A DNA stretch of 64,000 nucleotides from positions 1 to 64,000 of the forward strand of contig JAPDRN010000040.1 of assembly GCA_030247855.1 (NCBI GenBank), read 5' to 3'. Made by a program: the position numbers and the translations under genes. Below are positions 1-11,280 of the stretch, in pieces. Numbering within the stretch: the first letter of the stretch is position 1; the number at the start of each line of letters is the position of its first letter. A model generated the notes under the pieces. The model was not told the DNA's origin, did no database searches, and worked only from the letters and a program-made list of their open reading frames with translations. The DNA is from Knufia peltigerae. Taxonomy: Eukaryota; Ascomycota; Eurotiomycetes; Chaetothyriales; Trichomeriaceae.

Positions 1-1365
1 CCGATCTTGTGTGTGTGTGTGTGTGGCGAGGCGAGTGTCACGTCGTAGACGTGTCCGTAGTGGGCGTTGTCCTTCATGACAAGTGTCTGTGTAGGGTACA
101 TGAAGAAAAGAACGGTGTCGAAAAAATAAAAACCCATTTTCTTCTTTTACTACAGATATCCCATCACGATAGAACCCTGTCTCGTGAGATGTTGTGTCAG
201 TTGGGCTTCTTTTTCTTCATGTGTGTGGAGTATCTCGGGAGGGAAGAGGGTGGAGACCATCCCCCCCCAAAGGGAGGTGGGTTTGGGAAGTAAGACGACA
301 GACAACAGGAGGAGGGAGGGGAGCTAATATAATAAACTTACAGCCATTGCAACACAGAATATACTGACATATGGTGATAATCTTTCACCTATCCGTGCAC
401 ATTTCCAGAATATACCCATGACTCTAATATTTGTGTCAATGACACACGCACTTGTTGGAGCTGGTATGCCAAACTCACCCATCTTTGTTCCTGTCCAGGA
501 CACTGGGAAACATGGAGTGCACGTATGTCGAGGTACAGATGATCAATAGTATGACAAGGAGGAGTGATTGAAAATTGAATATCGCCGTCTGTGGGGGGAC
601 GTTAGAATCGTGGTGGCCGCGTGTGTGTGTTCTGTGTGTGAAGCTGAAATTGAGGATATGACAACACGTCACTGAGATATATGAAAGGGCAGTGAAAGAA
701 TGGGGGCTTGATGTAAATTACCATTGTGATGTTTTTCAAAAGGGTTTATGAAAAGGGACCTTTGCGGTATGTTGGTCCTAATGAGGTCTCAAGATACCTT
801 CCGAATCCAGAAACAAGCAAAGTTGGGCGAGGTGTTGTCGTGTTCGTCTGGCGAGAGAGAAAAGTGTTGGATGTTGAAATGTGGTTTGAAAGATGATGAT
901 GATACGAGGCTCAAATCAAGTCCTTTGGACGTTAGAACATCTGGCCTCGATGCATGGTTTTCTTGGCGCGGCCAGATTGGGTCGTCGATCTGCGCTGCTT
1001 TTACCAGGTTGTTTGTTGCTGCTCTGTTACCAAATACAATTATTTGTCAGACTTTGATCTGTATCGTTCGTCAAGCGCACGTTCTGTCGAAGATGTTTAC
1101 GTCAGACGGCCAGCATTTTTAACTACTACGAGGAGGAATACTCCGTATCACTTCCCTGTCGTCCGAGGTGGATTGGATATATATCGCATCGAGCGCCCAT
1201 GTCATTTTACCAACACCTTGGATATGTTCATATTGAATAGAATCGATAACATCTTTGCCCATATTTTGAGACCATTCCACGCAAATGCACTTCAATTGGG
1301 ATGACAAGCCTATGATTTGAGGCCTGCATTTCTACTTGCTATATGATACCGAGTATCCTGGGATC
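1..1365. other. intergenic, no gene recognised
   Basis: No open frame here has an ATG start together with recognisable protein features. The stretch opens with a TG dinucleotide run at 8-25. It carries one copy of the window-wide motif TACTCCGTA at 1139-1147. It probably includes the promoter of the gene that starts at 1366. Confidence 0.6.
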
Positions 1366-2358
1366 ATGGGCGAGGAATCCGCGATTGTGATTCCCTCGTT
1401 CATCGACAAAGTCATTCATTTTGACGATGGTGTGTCGTACGAGCTGCTGAGGCCGTTGACCACTTATCGACAATGTCACGATGGCACACCGCCTGAATCA
1501 CGAATGGTTTTCATTTGCAAACAGATAGACCCAGACGACAACAGCTCAGAGGAATACATCATGAAGATCAAGATCAGGTAGGGCTCTCTCCATCATGTGA
1601 AAGGGGGAAAAAAGAGGCACAACACCCAGTACCAAGATTTATGAGGCTGAGCTTAAAGCGTCAGGGTTCCTCATCGGGGACAAGAAGACAACACCATTGA
1701 AGGAGCCGAAGTCGAGTCGAGCAGCACTACGAGGGCTGAAGTGAGAGCCCTGACGAAATTTCTCGAAGCCGACACCTCTTTTGCTCCACAGCTCGTCAAC
1801 TACAAAAAGGCCGTACAGGGTCCTGATGGTCCACTACCAGATGGATATGTGACATTCACGGTCATGACGAAAATGCCCGGTGACTCACTACACAACCTGT
1901 ATTTCTGGGGCATGCCAGAGGAAGAGAGACAAAAGATCACGCAGGCCTTCCTGGTCGCTCTGAGGTAAGGCAAATACCTAGCATGGCAGGCCAACTTGAC
2001 GTACATGCGAGGAGAAGTTCCTGGTCCGGACATTTTTCGCCCAACTGATTATTTCTTTTACAGGTCGGTATATGCCCTGGGAATAGAACCGGTAGATTGT
2101 GCCCTACGGAATGTTTTGTGGGAGCGAGAGACTGGGAGATGGTAAGCCTGTTGTTTTTTCTTTTCTTGTTCTGTAAAGAATTTTGACTTGGTTGCTGATA
2201 TTGGCGTTCGGGTGGTCAGCACCATCATTGATTTTGAGATCTGGAGAGAGACAGACGGCAGTATCGACAACGAGATCAAAGAATTACAACGATGGGGTTT
2301 GGCTCGAAGACCTGCCGCGAAGAATCACTGGGAGGCTTGGAATGAACAGTGGAGGTAG
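1366..2358 (+). CDS. small kinase-fold (aminoglycoside phosphotransferase-like) protein
   Basis: Four exons can be joined into an intact frame of about 244 residues: 1366-1577, 1659-1964, 2064-2141 and 2220-2358. The start is ATG 1366. A possible ATP-site lysine sits in EYIMKIKI near residue 67. The catalytic loop reads VDCALRNVLW, which keeps the D-x4-N spacing of APH-type kinases but replaces the usual HGD histidine. It is followed by TIIDFE, equivalent to the metal-binding Asp. The C-terminus has KELQRWGLARRP, which I associate with a fungal family of uncharacterised small kinase-like proteins. The first intron needs a weak AAG acceptor at 1658. The stronger CAG acceptor at 1629 would give a frameshift and an early stop, so this exon join is the uncertain part. 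No substrate can be inferred. Confidence 0.6.
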
Positions 2359-2785
2359 ATCTGTAGCATGTTTGAGCCGGTGCGGACCTCAGAAACGCCC
2401 GTATTTATAAACACTCTAGAGTACACACTTCTAGCATGGCCACTACTATTGGACTGTCCTGTACATGTTTTAAAATGTTCAAGGAGGACGGATTGATAGG
2501 AAGGTGACTCTTTAATTATACGCAGCCTTGTCTCTACCGGAAAATATATCCGGAGGTACGCTTTTTCAGCCTTCCCTTTTGCGTGGATGTGACTTCACCT
2601 CTCGATCGATACATTTCTCGTTCAACTTTCGCAACCAACTCACTCCTCTGGGCAAATGCAGCCTTTTGAGATATGATCCATCCGTTTTCAATATCTGGTT
2701 TCTAAGAAGGCGATCAGGTTACGCCCTAGACTTTCCGCACCTCAAACCAACCTCTCAGTATATCACCCCGTTCCCATCATCCCAA
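2359..2785. other. intergenic between kinase-like gene and TAF13
   Basis: This holds the 3' end of the kinase-like gene and the promoter and leader of TAF13. The TAF13 frame stays open upstream to 2528, but that portion has no ATG and is unlike TAF13, so I treat it as leader. Confidence 0.6.
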
Positions 2786-3472
2786 ATGGAACCACGCGCT
2801 CGTGCTGGTCGGCACAAGAGCAACCTCAACTTCGGCCCTGAACTGTCTGCTCTCCTTTATGCCTACGGCGCACCTACCCACCCGGACATCGTGTCGCCTC
2901 TCGGCGGCGGCGGCGGTGGTGGTCCTTCTTCCTCGTCCTCGTCCTCCACATACCTGTCCTCCCTGCCTACGCCCAACACCACCAGCGCACCCACACCCTT
3001 CAACCAGCCCTTCCCCGAGACCGTGAGGGTGCTCGACGAGATCCTCACCGACTTCATCATCGAGACGTGCCACAACGCCGTCAGCGTCGCCGCGTACTCG
3101 GGCCGGGCCAAACTCAAGCTGAGCGACTTCGAGTTCGTCCTGCGCAAGGACAGCATCAAGCTGGGCCGCGTGCAGGAGATGTTCAAGAAGAAGCGCGACA
3201 TCGACAACAAGAAGAAGCTGTTCGACACCAACGAGGGCCGCGAGGGGACCAAGCTGGGCGTCGGGGATCTGATGAACCTGGGCGAGGTCGTCGGCGAGGA
3301 AGGCACCGGCAAGGGCAAAGGTCGAGGACGCGGACGCCGTAAGAAGCGCGACCGCGAGGAAGACGCGGCTGGGCCGGGAGCAGGAGGAGGAGTAGGGACA
3401 GGATTGGACGGGACTCTGGAAGATGACGCCGAAGAGCCTGCGAGTAAGAGAGCCAGGAGCGAAATTGGTTGA
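2786..3472 (+). CDS. taf13: TFIID subunit 13 (TAF13), histone-fold
   Basis: This single-exon gene encodes 228 residues. TAF13 pairs with TAF11 through a histone fold inside the TFIID general transcription factor. The first helix is seen at NFGPELSALLYAYG (about residues 14-27). The second and third lie in PETVRVLDEILTDFIIET and the following segment with KLSDFEFVLRKD (about residues 78-130). The stretch RVQEMFKKKRDIDNKKKLFD that follows is typical of the family. The helix 1-helix 2 loop is greatly expanded with Gly, Ser, Pro and Thr (about residues 28-76). The C-terminus adds a basic GKGRGRGRRKKR patch and an acidic end. ATG 2786 is chosen because the family-like sequence begins just after it. 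The gene is convergent with eIF3f. Confidence 0.9.
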   Translation: MEPRARAGRHKSNLNFGPELSALLYAYGAPTHPDIVSPLGGGGGGGPSSSSSSSTYLSSLPTPNTTSAPTPFNQPFPETVRVLDEILTDFIIETCHNAVSVAAYSGRAKLKLSDFEFVLRKDSIKLGRVQEMFKKKRDIDNKKKLFDTNEGREGTKLGVGDLMNLGEVVGEEGTGKGKGRGRGRRKKRDREEDAAGPGAGGGVGTGLDGTLEDDAEEPASKRARSEIG

Positions 3473-4050
3473 ACGCAGCGCTTGCTGGCTAAACATTTTG
3501 AATTTATCACGACGATTACGAGAATATGCTGACCATCACCACACACAAAACGGTCTGTCGAGACTCTGGAAGAGTCCATGTATTGGCAGACATCAAATAT
3601 CGACCAGAACATCTCTCGACTACCGCGGCGTCTGATGCACGCTGGTGTATACCTCTACTCTGACGGCGGGTTGCACCATTTCTCTGGACGGCACATGGAA
3701 ATACGAGGCCAACGCTGCAATAATGGTATTTCTTTTAGAAGCCAGTAGCCGGCTCGTCTACCTACAACATCCCAGATCGTCCGACCATCAAAATCATCAA
3801 TTGCCGAGTCACAGCATAGCAAGACTACTACTCGTGAGCCTGCTTCCTCAACTCGCAAACACCCCGGGCCCTCACTTCAGGACGAGTGGCTATTCAGATA
3901 CACTTCCAATGGCTCCAGACGCCGCTTGTTCGTGGCTTAAGACCGTAAAGTCATGGCAACATTGCCGGAGCCACAAGTATGCTTTTTTGCATCATACTTT
4001 TTTCTGTAATAAAAAAAATAGAGAAATCAAGCATAATCATTCATCCTCTT
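3473..4050. other. convergent 3' region of TAF13 and eIF3f
   Basis: This holds the 3' untranslated regions of two convergent genes. An AATAAA-like stretch (AATAAAAAAAATA) lies near 4008. A 149-codon open frame here starts at GTG and resembles nothing, so it is not called. Confidence 0.6.
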
Positions 4051-5134
4051 TCACATGTTCGGCACCGTCACACTTTCCGCGCGATTCTGTCTAGGTTGGC
4101 CTCCTTGTCTGTTCTGTCTCTGTCCTTTCTCCTGCGTGCCTGCTTCACCGCCGCCCATCGTTAATTGCGCCGTTGCCAGTCTGTTGGACAGATCCATTTG
4201 AGTGCGGATCATGTTGGCAAGGTATGACACTGTCAGAACATCCTGGATGTGGTTGTTGAAGTCCTTTTCGATGTCCGCAGGATCAACCTTTGGTGCAAGA
4301 GCCAGAGTGTTGAGCAAGAATTGACCCAGTGCCGTTGAAGGTTCCTCCTCTTCCTCGATCACATTCTCCACGTATTTCCCAACGCGGTCCAGCATGCCGA
4401 GGGTGTCTTCCAGCGAGCGTTCCAGGTTCTCAATATCTGTCAAAACCCCTGCCGTCCTCGTCTCTGAGTTCTTGGCCAGCCCAAGTGCTTCCACACCCGC
4501 ACGATCGGCTTCGGTGTAGTTGACCGCGTACGGAACCGGGATGAAAGCGGCAGAGTCGGCCGCCCTCTCTGGACTGACGCCGACCGGGGATGAGATGTAC
4601 GTTCTCACTTCGGTATCCTGGCCAGGTTGGCACGACACGGTGATGTGGACTGCAGGGTACGGATATGTGCCTTCGCCTTGGCTGCTGTAGTGGTTCTGGA
4701 TCAAGGCGGAAAATGTGTTCAACTCCGAGCTGGTCGCGTACCAGCCCACCAGCACCTCTTTGGGGTTTGCTCGTAGATGCAGTGCAAGCATGGCTTTTTG
4801 GTACTCCATGTCGACTTCGACTTGGTCCGTGGTTTCGGTGTGACTGACTGCAAAGGAAGAATGGACGACAACTTGGGATTCGTCGGCATCCGAGCGAGTT
4901 CCCAGAAGGGTGCCGATGACTCGTTGTTGGTCAGGTGGGCGGCGAGTGCAGTGGTCGAGGATGGAGAAGAGAGCCTGGGCGTGTCAGTCACCTTGATGGT
5001 GGCCTTCTCCATGCAAAAGGTTCACTTACTTGTGGTTGTATCACGACTCGAAGGGGAGCAGTCGTAGGTTGTGCGCCGACAGCAGCGGGACCCAAGGGCC
5101 TGGCGAGATGGAGGAATGAGTCCTGTTCAGCCAT
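4051..5134 (-). CDS. eif3f: eukaryotic translation initiation factor 3 subunit F
   Basis: Two exons, 5134-5030 and 4974-4051 with a 54-nt intron between them, encode 342 residues. This is close to the usual length of fungal eIF3f. The protein is the MPN-domain subunit of eIF3, which acts at the 40S ribosome during initiation. The MPN domain begins at [14 protein letters not shown] (about residue 30) and continues through [12 protein letters not shown] and [12 protein letters not shown]. The catalytic JAMM histidines are not in place, as is normal for eIF3f. The C-terminal helical region includes [20 protein letters not shown] and ends in a Gly/Gln/Arg-rich tail. The intron falls inside the MPN domain. 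It is divergent from the ankyrin/BTB gene across about 410 bases. Confidence 0.95.
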
Positions 5135-5546
5135 ATTGGACAGTCTAAGACAATTGAAACGTTTGTGGACGAAGGGAAGGATGTAGGAGGCTCTCTTCTT
5201 CTTGCCAGAGAGGTGGTTACCGGTGAACCAAACTGCGATCGGGGCCTTTCTCTCTCACAGTGGGCCAGCCTCGTCCAACTGCGAAATTTCAAAGTGTGGG
5301 CTGCGAATGCGACGATTTGTGGCGGCGAGAAAACCACGTTCACGTGACACGAAACTAGATCTTATCTAATCTGAGATCCGGCCATTGGTCGTACTCGTTT
5401 ACCTCCATCTTTATATCCGATCTCGACATGACGAGGTGCTCGACTCTACATTCATCCACTGCTCGATCTCTGTTTTTTTGTATAAAAATTATTCCTCAGT
5501 CTTCCTCTGCGCCGACATAGATATCTTGTTTACGTCTTCAAAGACC
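5135..5546. promoter_or_regulatory. shared divergent promoter, eIF3f / ankyrin-BTB gene
   Basis: A 412-base gap separates two outward-facing start codons. A TATA-like TATAAAAAT lies at 5481-5489, 66 bases before the plus-strand ATG. No ORF or RNA gene is seen. Confidence 0.45.
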
Positions 5547-7719
5547 ATGAGTGCCAATGGATTGCTTCGTAAAGATCAACTCGAAAGGAGCCTACATGAC
5601 GAGAAGAAGTTGATCGAAGAGGGAATCTTGAAGGAAGATAATCCCCTTGACTTCAGCGAGAACTTTCAGAAACTATGCAGCGCCTGCAGGAGAGGCGACC
5701 TCAAAGTCTGCCAGGAGATGATACAAGAGGGTACCAACATCAACGCCAAAGATCAATATGATTATACGCCTCTTATTTTGGTAAGTTGACGAAATTTTTG
5801 AGGGAACGATATCGCCACCGCCTCGTCTCCCTGGAATGGACAACAGACTGATCCTGGGCAAAGGCCAGTTTATGCGGACACTATGAAGTTGTACAGTTAT
5901 TATTAGAATCTGGGGCTCTCTGTGAGCGAGACACATTTCAAGGAGAGAGGTATGTCCTTTTGCAAAGCCCGATCATGCCGCCTGTCATCCTGACCATGTA
6001 TATCCGCACAGATGTTTATATAACGCCCTGAACGACCGAATACGAAATCTTCTACTCTCATACGACTACTCCAAATCAACCGATCCCTTACAACCACTAG
6101 CGTCACACTTGATCTCGTTGCTTACCAGAGAACAACCAAAGACCTCCGACATCTCAGTTGTAACGGCACTCGAATCCTTTCACCTACATAAATTCATCCT
6201 CTCGGCACGATCCCCTTACTTCAGGAGCAAGCTCTCCGCCGCCCCAGACACGACATCATGGAAACTTCCATCGACCATCCCCCCTCAATCCCTCGGCATC
6301 GCCCTCAAACACCTGTACCTGGGTGAAATGCCCCGAGAACTCGGCGGTGGGCCAGGCACAGGTTTCACCGATTCCGAAGTCCTCGCCGGAGTCGATCGGA
6401 TCAGCAAACACCTCGAGATTCAAAACTTATCACAACTCATTCTGGACAGTAACGACAGACGACTGGCGCGGCAAAGACGCCAAGACGAAGTCGAAAAGGG
6501 CCGTGACCAGCTCGAACAGTGGTTCCGCGAGAACGTTCTCAAGCACGCCATACGGACCGACACGTCCCGAGCTGACAGCATCAAATGGGATCGCGACAAT
6601 GGCATCTTCGCCGACGTCCTCCTCCGTGCGGACGAGGACGAACCCCAAAATGACGATGACCTTTTTAGTGTTGTTGACAACTCAAACCGACCACGCACCA
6701 CCACGTCCACCAACACGCTGGGCATCCCCTTGGACGAACCGGCCTCCCGAAACTCCCGCGCTCCTTCGCCCTCTCGGCGACCCCGCCGTTGCAGGATCTA
6801 CCCTTGCCACAAGGCCATGCTCATTCGGTCCGAGTTCTTCATGACCATGTTCGAGTCGCCGTTCCGCGAGGCCCAACACACGCCGCACCTCCAGGTCGTG
6901 CCGATAGACTGCTCGCCTCAGGTGCTCGAGGTCATCCTGACCTTCTTGTACACGGAGCAGACGAATTTCGGCCTCGACGTCGCGGTCGACGTCCTCTTCG
7001 CCGCGGACATGCTGTTTCTGGAAAAGGTCAAGGCCAAGGCCGCCCTCGTCGTCTCGACCCTGGGCAACGGCACGGCCACGGCCATGGCCCCCGAGGACGG
7101 GCCGACGCGCGAGGACGAGGACATCGACGTCTACGAGATCCTCCGCGCCGCCTGGCTGACGCGCGTCCAGCGACTCGAGGAGTTCGCCGCCCGGTACATG
7201 GCGTACCGGCTGGAGGCGTTCATCGACGACCCGGAGTTCGCGGAGCTGGTCAAGGAGTCGGCCGGCCGCATCAGCGCCCGGCAGGAGACGGACTCGATCG
7301 AGCTGCTCGACGACATACGGTACTACCTGTCCGAGAGGTTCAGGTTGCGGTTCGAAGACTCGGGCCTGGAGGACGTCATGGACGAAGAGGCCGCCGTGGC
7401 CAATGCCCTCGCCGACGCCGGCGCCGGTGCATCTTTTGCACAAGTGGATGGAAGCCTCGTCCCCGCGACCGGCACGGCTGCCGCCGCAGGGCTTTCCAAG
7501 GAGCACGTCGACGACGAGGGTGTGGACATGAGCGGCAGCGGCCCGCCCGAGAACGTCCTGGGTGCAGAAGCCACGGCAGAGTCACTCCTACAGTCAGGCG
7601 CCGTCAGGACCTTGGACGGGGAACTGGCGGGGGACGAGTTCGCCGCCGACGCTGTCAACTACCAGATCCTGCTGGGCAAGATCGACTCGCTGCTGGAACG
7701 GTTGAAGTTGGATGCCTAA
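5547..7719 (+). CDS. ankyrin repeat and double BTB/POZ protein
   Basis: Three exons (5547-5780, 5864-5949, 6012-7719) give 675 residues. Ankyrin-type repeats are at about residues 47-107, with DYTPLILASLCGHYEVVQLL as the clearest unit. Two BTB domains follow. The first is at about residues 145-225 and contains LHKFILSARSPYFRSKL. The second begins near residue 300 (GIFADVLLR). A polar insert interrupts it, and it resumes at CHKAMLIRSEFFMTMF. The order ankyrin-BTB-BTB matches the ABTB1 / S. pombe Btb3 type, whose members are proposed substrate adaptors for Cul3 ubiquitin ligases. That role here is inference from the family. The C-terminal third is strongly GC-rich at third codon positions, which creates long antisense open frames. 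It is convergent with sub2. Confidence 0.88.
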
Positions 7720-8317
7720 AAAATCCCGACCCGGTTTTCGTCGGCGACAGGCAGATCCTGATTCGCATACCTTTTGGTATAATCCAGTGCAGAAGGATTG
7801 CTCACTCAATCCCAGGCAAGCAGGCCCAAAGGATGTAGGTGTATATATCTATGCATAGCCATATATAGATAGCTTCATGAGTACGGATGTATAAGAATAG
7901 ATTTTGACCATGTTCAGAGTAGTATCTCGGGCGTCATTCTCTCCATGTTGCCATCATCGCTTTAGGCATCTGCATCTTCAGCCACCACATACAAATCACC
8001 TTTGCCTTGTGTGAAATGGGAATACTCAACACAAAACTACCTCGTTATGAAAAGTCGACAGCTTCGGAACTTTATAGAACTGGCGCAGGAGACAATTGTA
8101 TCAGCATCTATCATTTGCCACTTTCATTGCTATGAAGAGCATCGTGTTACATTGAGTACATTGGTAACCATGAAAGCTTTTTGAATGTCGAAACACCAAC
8201 ACTCTAAAGCTCCAATTTTCAATTTCCCCGGGATCCCATCACAGCCTAGCCCAATACCCCCCCCATTATTGTCACACTCGATGAATCTCTACGAAGAGAC
8301 ATCATGGGGCGTATTGC
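7720..8317. other. convergent 3' region, no gene
   Basis: This lies between the stops of the BTB gene and sub2 and is fairly AT-rich. Only short open frames are present, with no family resemblance. It probably consists of both 3' untranslated regions. Confidence 0.6.
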
Positions 8318-10292
8318 TCAAGACGCCATGTAGGTGCTGGAGTCGACACCACCCTCAGGATAGGGAGGAACCTTGGCCTGGAAGCGCTCTTCGATTTGCT
8401 GTAGCACCTTCTCGTCTTCCTCGCTGGCCACGAAAGAGATACTGAGACCCTTGGTACCGAATCGACCGGCACGACCCACACGATGCAGATAGGAATCAGC
8501 ATCCGGAGGCAAGTCGTAGTTGATTGCCAAGTTGATACGCTCGATATCGATACCACGACCAAACACATCGGTTGCAACGCAGATTCGTTTGTTGAACTCT
8601 TTGAATTCCTTGTATCGCTTGATACTAAGATTTGGTCAGCAGCTGCATCGAATCCGTCGTAATAAATGAAACTTACCGCTCCTCTTGGCTGACTCCAGAG
8701 TGGACTGCAATACTGGGGAAGTTGCATTCGCGAAGCAACTTGTCAAGTTCAGTGGCTCGAATGGTGCTCCTGACGAAGATGATGACTTGATTGAACTCAA
8801 GGCTGTCGAGAAGGTCATTGAGCTTCCTGTTCTTTTCGCCTTCGCTGAGACGGATGGAGTATTGTTGGAGACCGTGCAGAGTAAGTTTGGTTTCGTCGTC
8901 CACAAAGACCTCAAGAGGATTTCTCATGAACTTGCGGCAGATTGGTCGGATATCCTTGGGAAGGGTGGCGCTGAACATCATGACTTGTTTCTCGGTTGGG
9001 GTCGATCGGAAGATTTCCTGGACGTCACGGCGCATATCTGCCGTTGGGGGTTAGTGACATACTCAAGATAATCGTACAGGGAATACGTACCAATCTGGTC
9101 TAGCATCTTGTCGCATTCGTCGAGAACGAAGCACTTGACACTCCGCAAAGACAAGACCTTGTCGCGGACAAGAGCATTCAATCGTCCGGGGGTACCAACA
9201 ATGATGTTGGGGAACGACTCCTTGTTCTTCAGAAGCTCGATGTCCTTTTGAATGGGAGTACCACCATAGAAGACCGCAGTCTTCACGTCTGGAAGGTACT
9301 TGCTGAATCGTGCGTATTCATTCTTGATTTGATAGGCCAGTTCTCGAGTGTGGCACATGACCAGGACTGAACACTCTCCTGGGACTGGCTCAAGCTGATG
9401 CAAGGTTGTCAAAACGAAGACAGCCGTCTTACCAAGACCTGACTTGGCTTGACACAAAATGTCAACGCTCAATAGAGCTTGAGGGATACACTTTTGTTGG
9501 ACTGCAGTATCGATGATGTTAGATTTGTTTGAGAAATAAACGTGCGTAGAACGACGAAACAGTATCGCAATCGGTCCATCCATCTCCTCAGTCGTAGCAT
9601 AGTCTAATCCTCGATCCCCTATTCAAACCAGAAATTATGGCTTCCTCAAAAATTCACCAGCAATCCAGCCTCAAGAGCACTAGGCTAATCGAGTATTACC
9701 TCGAAAGAACAACCGCACTCTGAAGTATACGCTTTAGGATTGACAGCATTCTCAGCATGTCAATCTTGCCGCGAAAGCAAATCTTGCGACTTGCTAAATC
9801 CTCGCTGCTCTCGCAGCTCGGTGTGGGATTGCCTTTGTTGACATCGCAACGTAGTGGACGCGAACAAGGTCGCAATAAAACCATTGGTCCTGTTCGCCAG
9901 CCTGGGGTACCGACAATCGTACCGGAATAAAACAATTTTTAAACGAGTATATCTTCTTTGGACTCATGCTTTCTTGATCTTGGAGATGGACGGACTCTCG
10001 CGCAGGAAGAACGTGGAGGGGTATTTCTTGCAGGAATGGATGACTAACCCTCCGAAGGATGTTCGAAACCGCAGTCGGTGATGGCTCGCAGCAGTTCGCC
10101 CTTGAGCAGGAAGTCGCGGAAACCGGTTGAATGGATGCCAACATAGCTGCCTTTGCCCTTGTCTCCTGCTTTTCCGCCACTGACACTCAAGTCGCCTTTC
10201 TTTGCGGCTCCGTTCGTCGCACCAGCGGCTGGCGCTTCGGTGGCCTGAAGCTCCTCGTCGGAGTAGTCGATGAGATCTTCTTCGGCAGACAT
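8318..10292 (-). CDS. sub2: DEAD-box RNA helicase Sub2/UAP56
   Basis: Four exons (10292-10049, 9501-9091, 9037-8677, 8624-8318) give 440 residues, the normal Sub2 length. The protein is an ATP-dependent helicase of spliceosome assembly and of the TREX mRNA-export complex in the nucleus. Motifs appear in order: the Q-motif region [15 protein letters not shown], Walker [14 protein letters not shown]-like CHTRELAYQ, the diagnostic DECD box (LDECDKM), SAT (MFSATLPK), and the C-terminal [13 protein letters not shown]. The N-terminus has the acidic DLIDYSDEE signature of the family. The first intron is 547 nt, about ten times the others, and splits the codon after HPSE. It is divergent from the RNase P subunit gene. 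Confidence 0.97.
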
Positions 10293-10797
10293 TGTCGATG
10301 AAAAAGGATGGGCGAGGGGCAAGTTTGGTTAGGCGCAAAAAGCTGTGTAAGATTGAGGGTCGGATGAAAACTTCGATGCCAAAAACGAGGTCGAGAAGGA
10401 CAAAGGTCAGAGATCAGTGACAGAACCAACAAAGGCCTGCGAGGTAATTCAAGATGTGAATAGATGAAGGCGCAAGTTGATTGAAGGGAACACGGCTGAG
10501 ACTGACAGTGATGCCTGCGAACACCTTTGTTATTGATGAAAGGTGAATTGTTTGCGGCAGGGGCGAGACACTTGGCACGTGATATATCTAGCCCGTAGAA
10601 GTTTAGTGCATTCATGCCTTTTTGCAGCCTTATGACTCAGCCTTGTTATTCGTCCTACGAAAGTGAAACGAAAAAGTCCTAACCACATATATTTTCAATG
10701 TTAGGGAAATAAGGCTATGATGGTGGCGTATCACTTCTCAGGTCTACCAGACAATTGGTGTCATGAATCAGAATAAGATCGTTTGGACATAATTACT
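10293..10797. promoter_or_regulatory. divergent promoter region, sub2 / Rpr2-type gene
   Basis: A 505-base gap separates two outward-facing genes and must carry both promoters and leaders. No specific element was recognised. Confidence 0.4.
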
Positions 10798-11280
10798 ATG
10801 GCCAAAGCACAAGCGTCAAAGAAGGATGGCTCTAACGTGCCACAAAAACATCTTTACTCGAGACTATCTTTCCTGCATCAAGCTGCGACACTGCTCACAA
10901 CAGCAGAAGGATACTCGGTGCCTGCTCAATCTGGACAATCAGATTTGAGCAATGCTTCCCCAAAAGAAACACGGACTGCCAGTCAAGGCAGCCCAGAATC
11001 CACCAGACTCTTGGGTCATCTCCGTGGAGTTTCCCGAAAGTCACAGATTCGTATCGCTCCAGAGCTAAAACACACCGTATGCAAACGCTGCGACTGTCTT
11101 CTCATTCCTGGAAGGACAAGTACAGAGACCATCAGGAACGATAGCCGGAATAAAAACAAACCTTGGGCAGATGTTCTCGAGGTGCGATGCAACAGATGTG
11201 GAACTATCAAGCGTTTCCCAGTCGGCGAAATACACCAAGGGGGACCACCTACGGACGTCAATAAGGACGAAGACAATTGA
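10798..11280 (+). CDS. rpr2: RNase P / MRP zinc-ribbon subunit, Rpr2/Rpp21 type
   Basis: This single-exon gene encodes 160 residues and starts at ATG 10798; the frame is open further upstream but without an ATG. The family helps process the 5' ends of tRNA precursors in the nucleus. An N-terminal helical segment contains KHLYSRLSFLHQAATLL (about residues 23-39). A four-cysteine zinc ribbon follows, with Cys95, Cys98, Cys131 and Cys134 in CKRC and CNRC contexts. Between them are the family-like stretches LKHTVCKRCDCLLIPG and LEVRCNRCGTIKRFP. Rpr2 and the MRP-specific Snm1 are hard to tell apart by eye, so the exact orthologue is uncertain. It is convergent with the coiled-coil gene. Confidence 0.85.
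   Translation: MAKAQASKKDGSNVPQKHLYSRLSFLHQAATLLTTAEGYSVPAQSGQSDLSNASPKETRTASQGSPESTRLLGHLRGVSRKSQIRIAPELKHTVCKRCDCLLIPGRTSTETIRNDSRNKNKPWADVLEVRCNRCGTIKRFPVGEIHQGGPPTDVNKDEDN

Noticed and set aside
2863..3612. Two long open frames antisense to TAF13
   Set aside because: Shadows of the low-complexity TAF13 coding sequence; Ser/Pro/Ala-rich without domains.
3645..4094. 149-codon plus-strand frame between TAF13 and eIF3f
   Set aside because: Begins at GTG, overlaps the end of eIF3f, and has no recognisable composition.
6682..7506. 274-codon open frame antisense to the ankyrin-BTB gene
   Set aside because: Same GC-driven shadow; the plus strand encodes clear BTB sequence.
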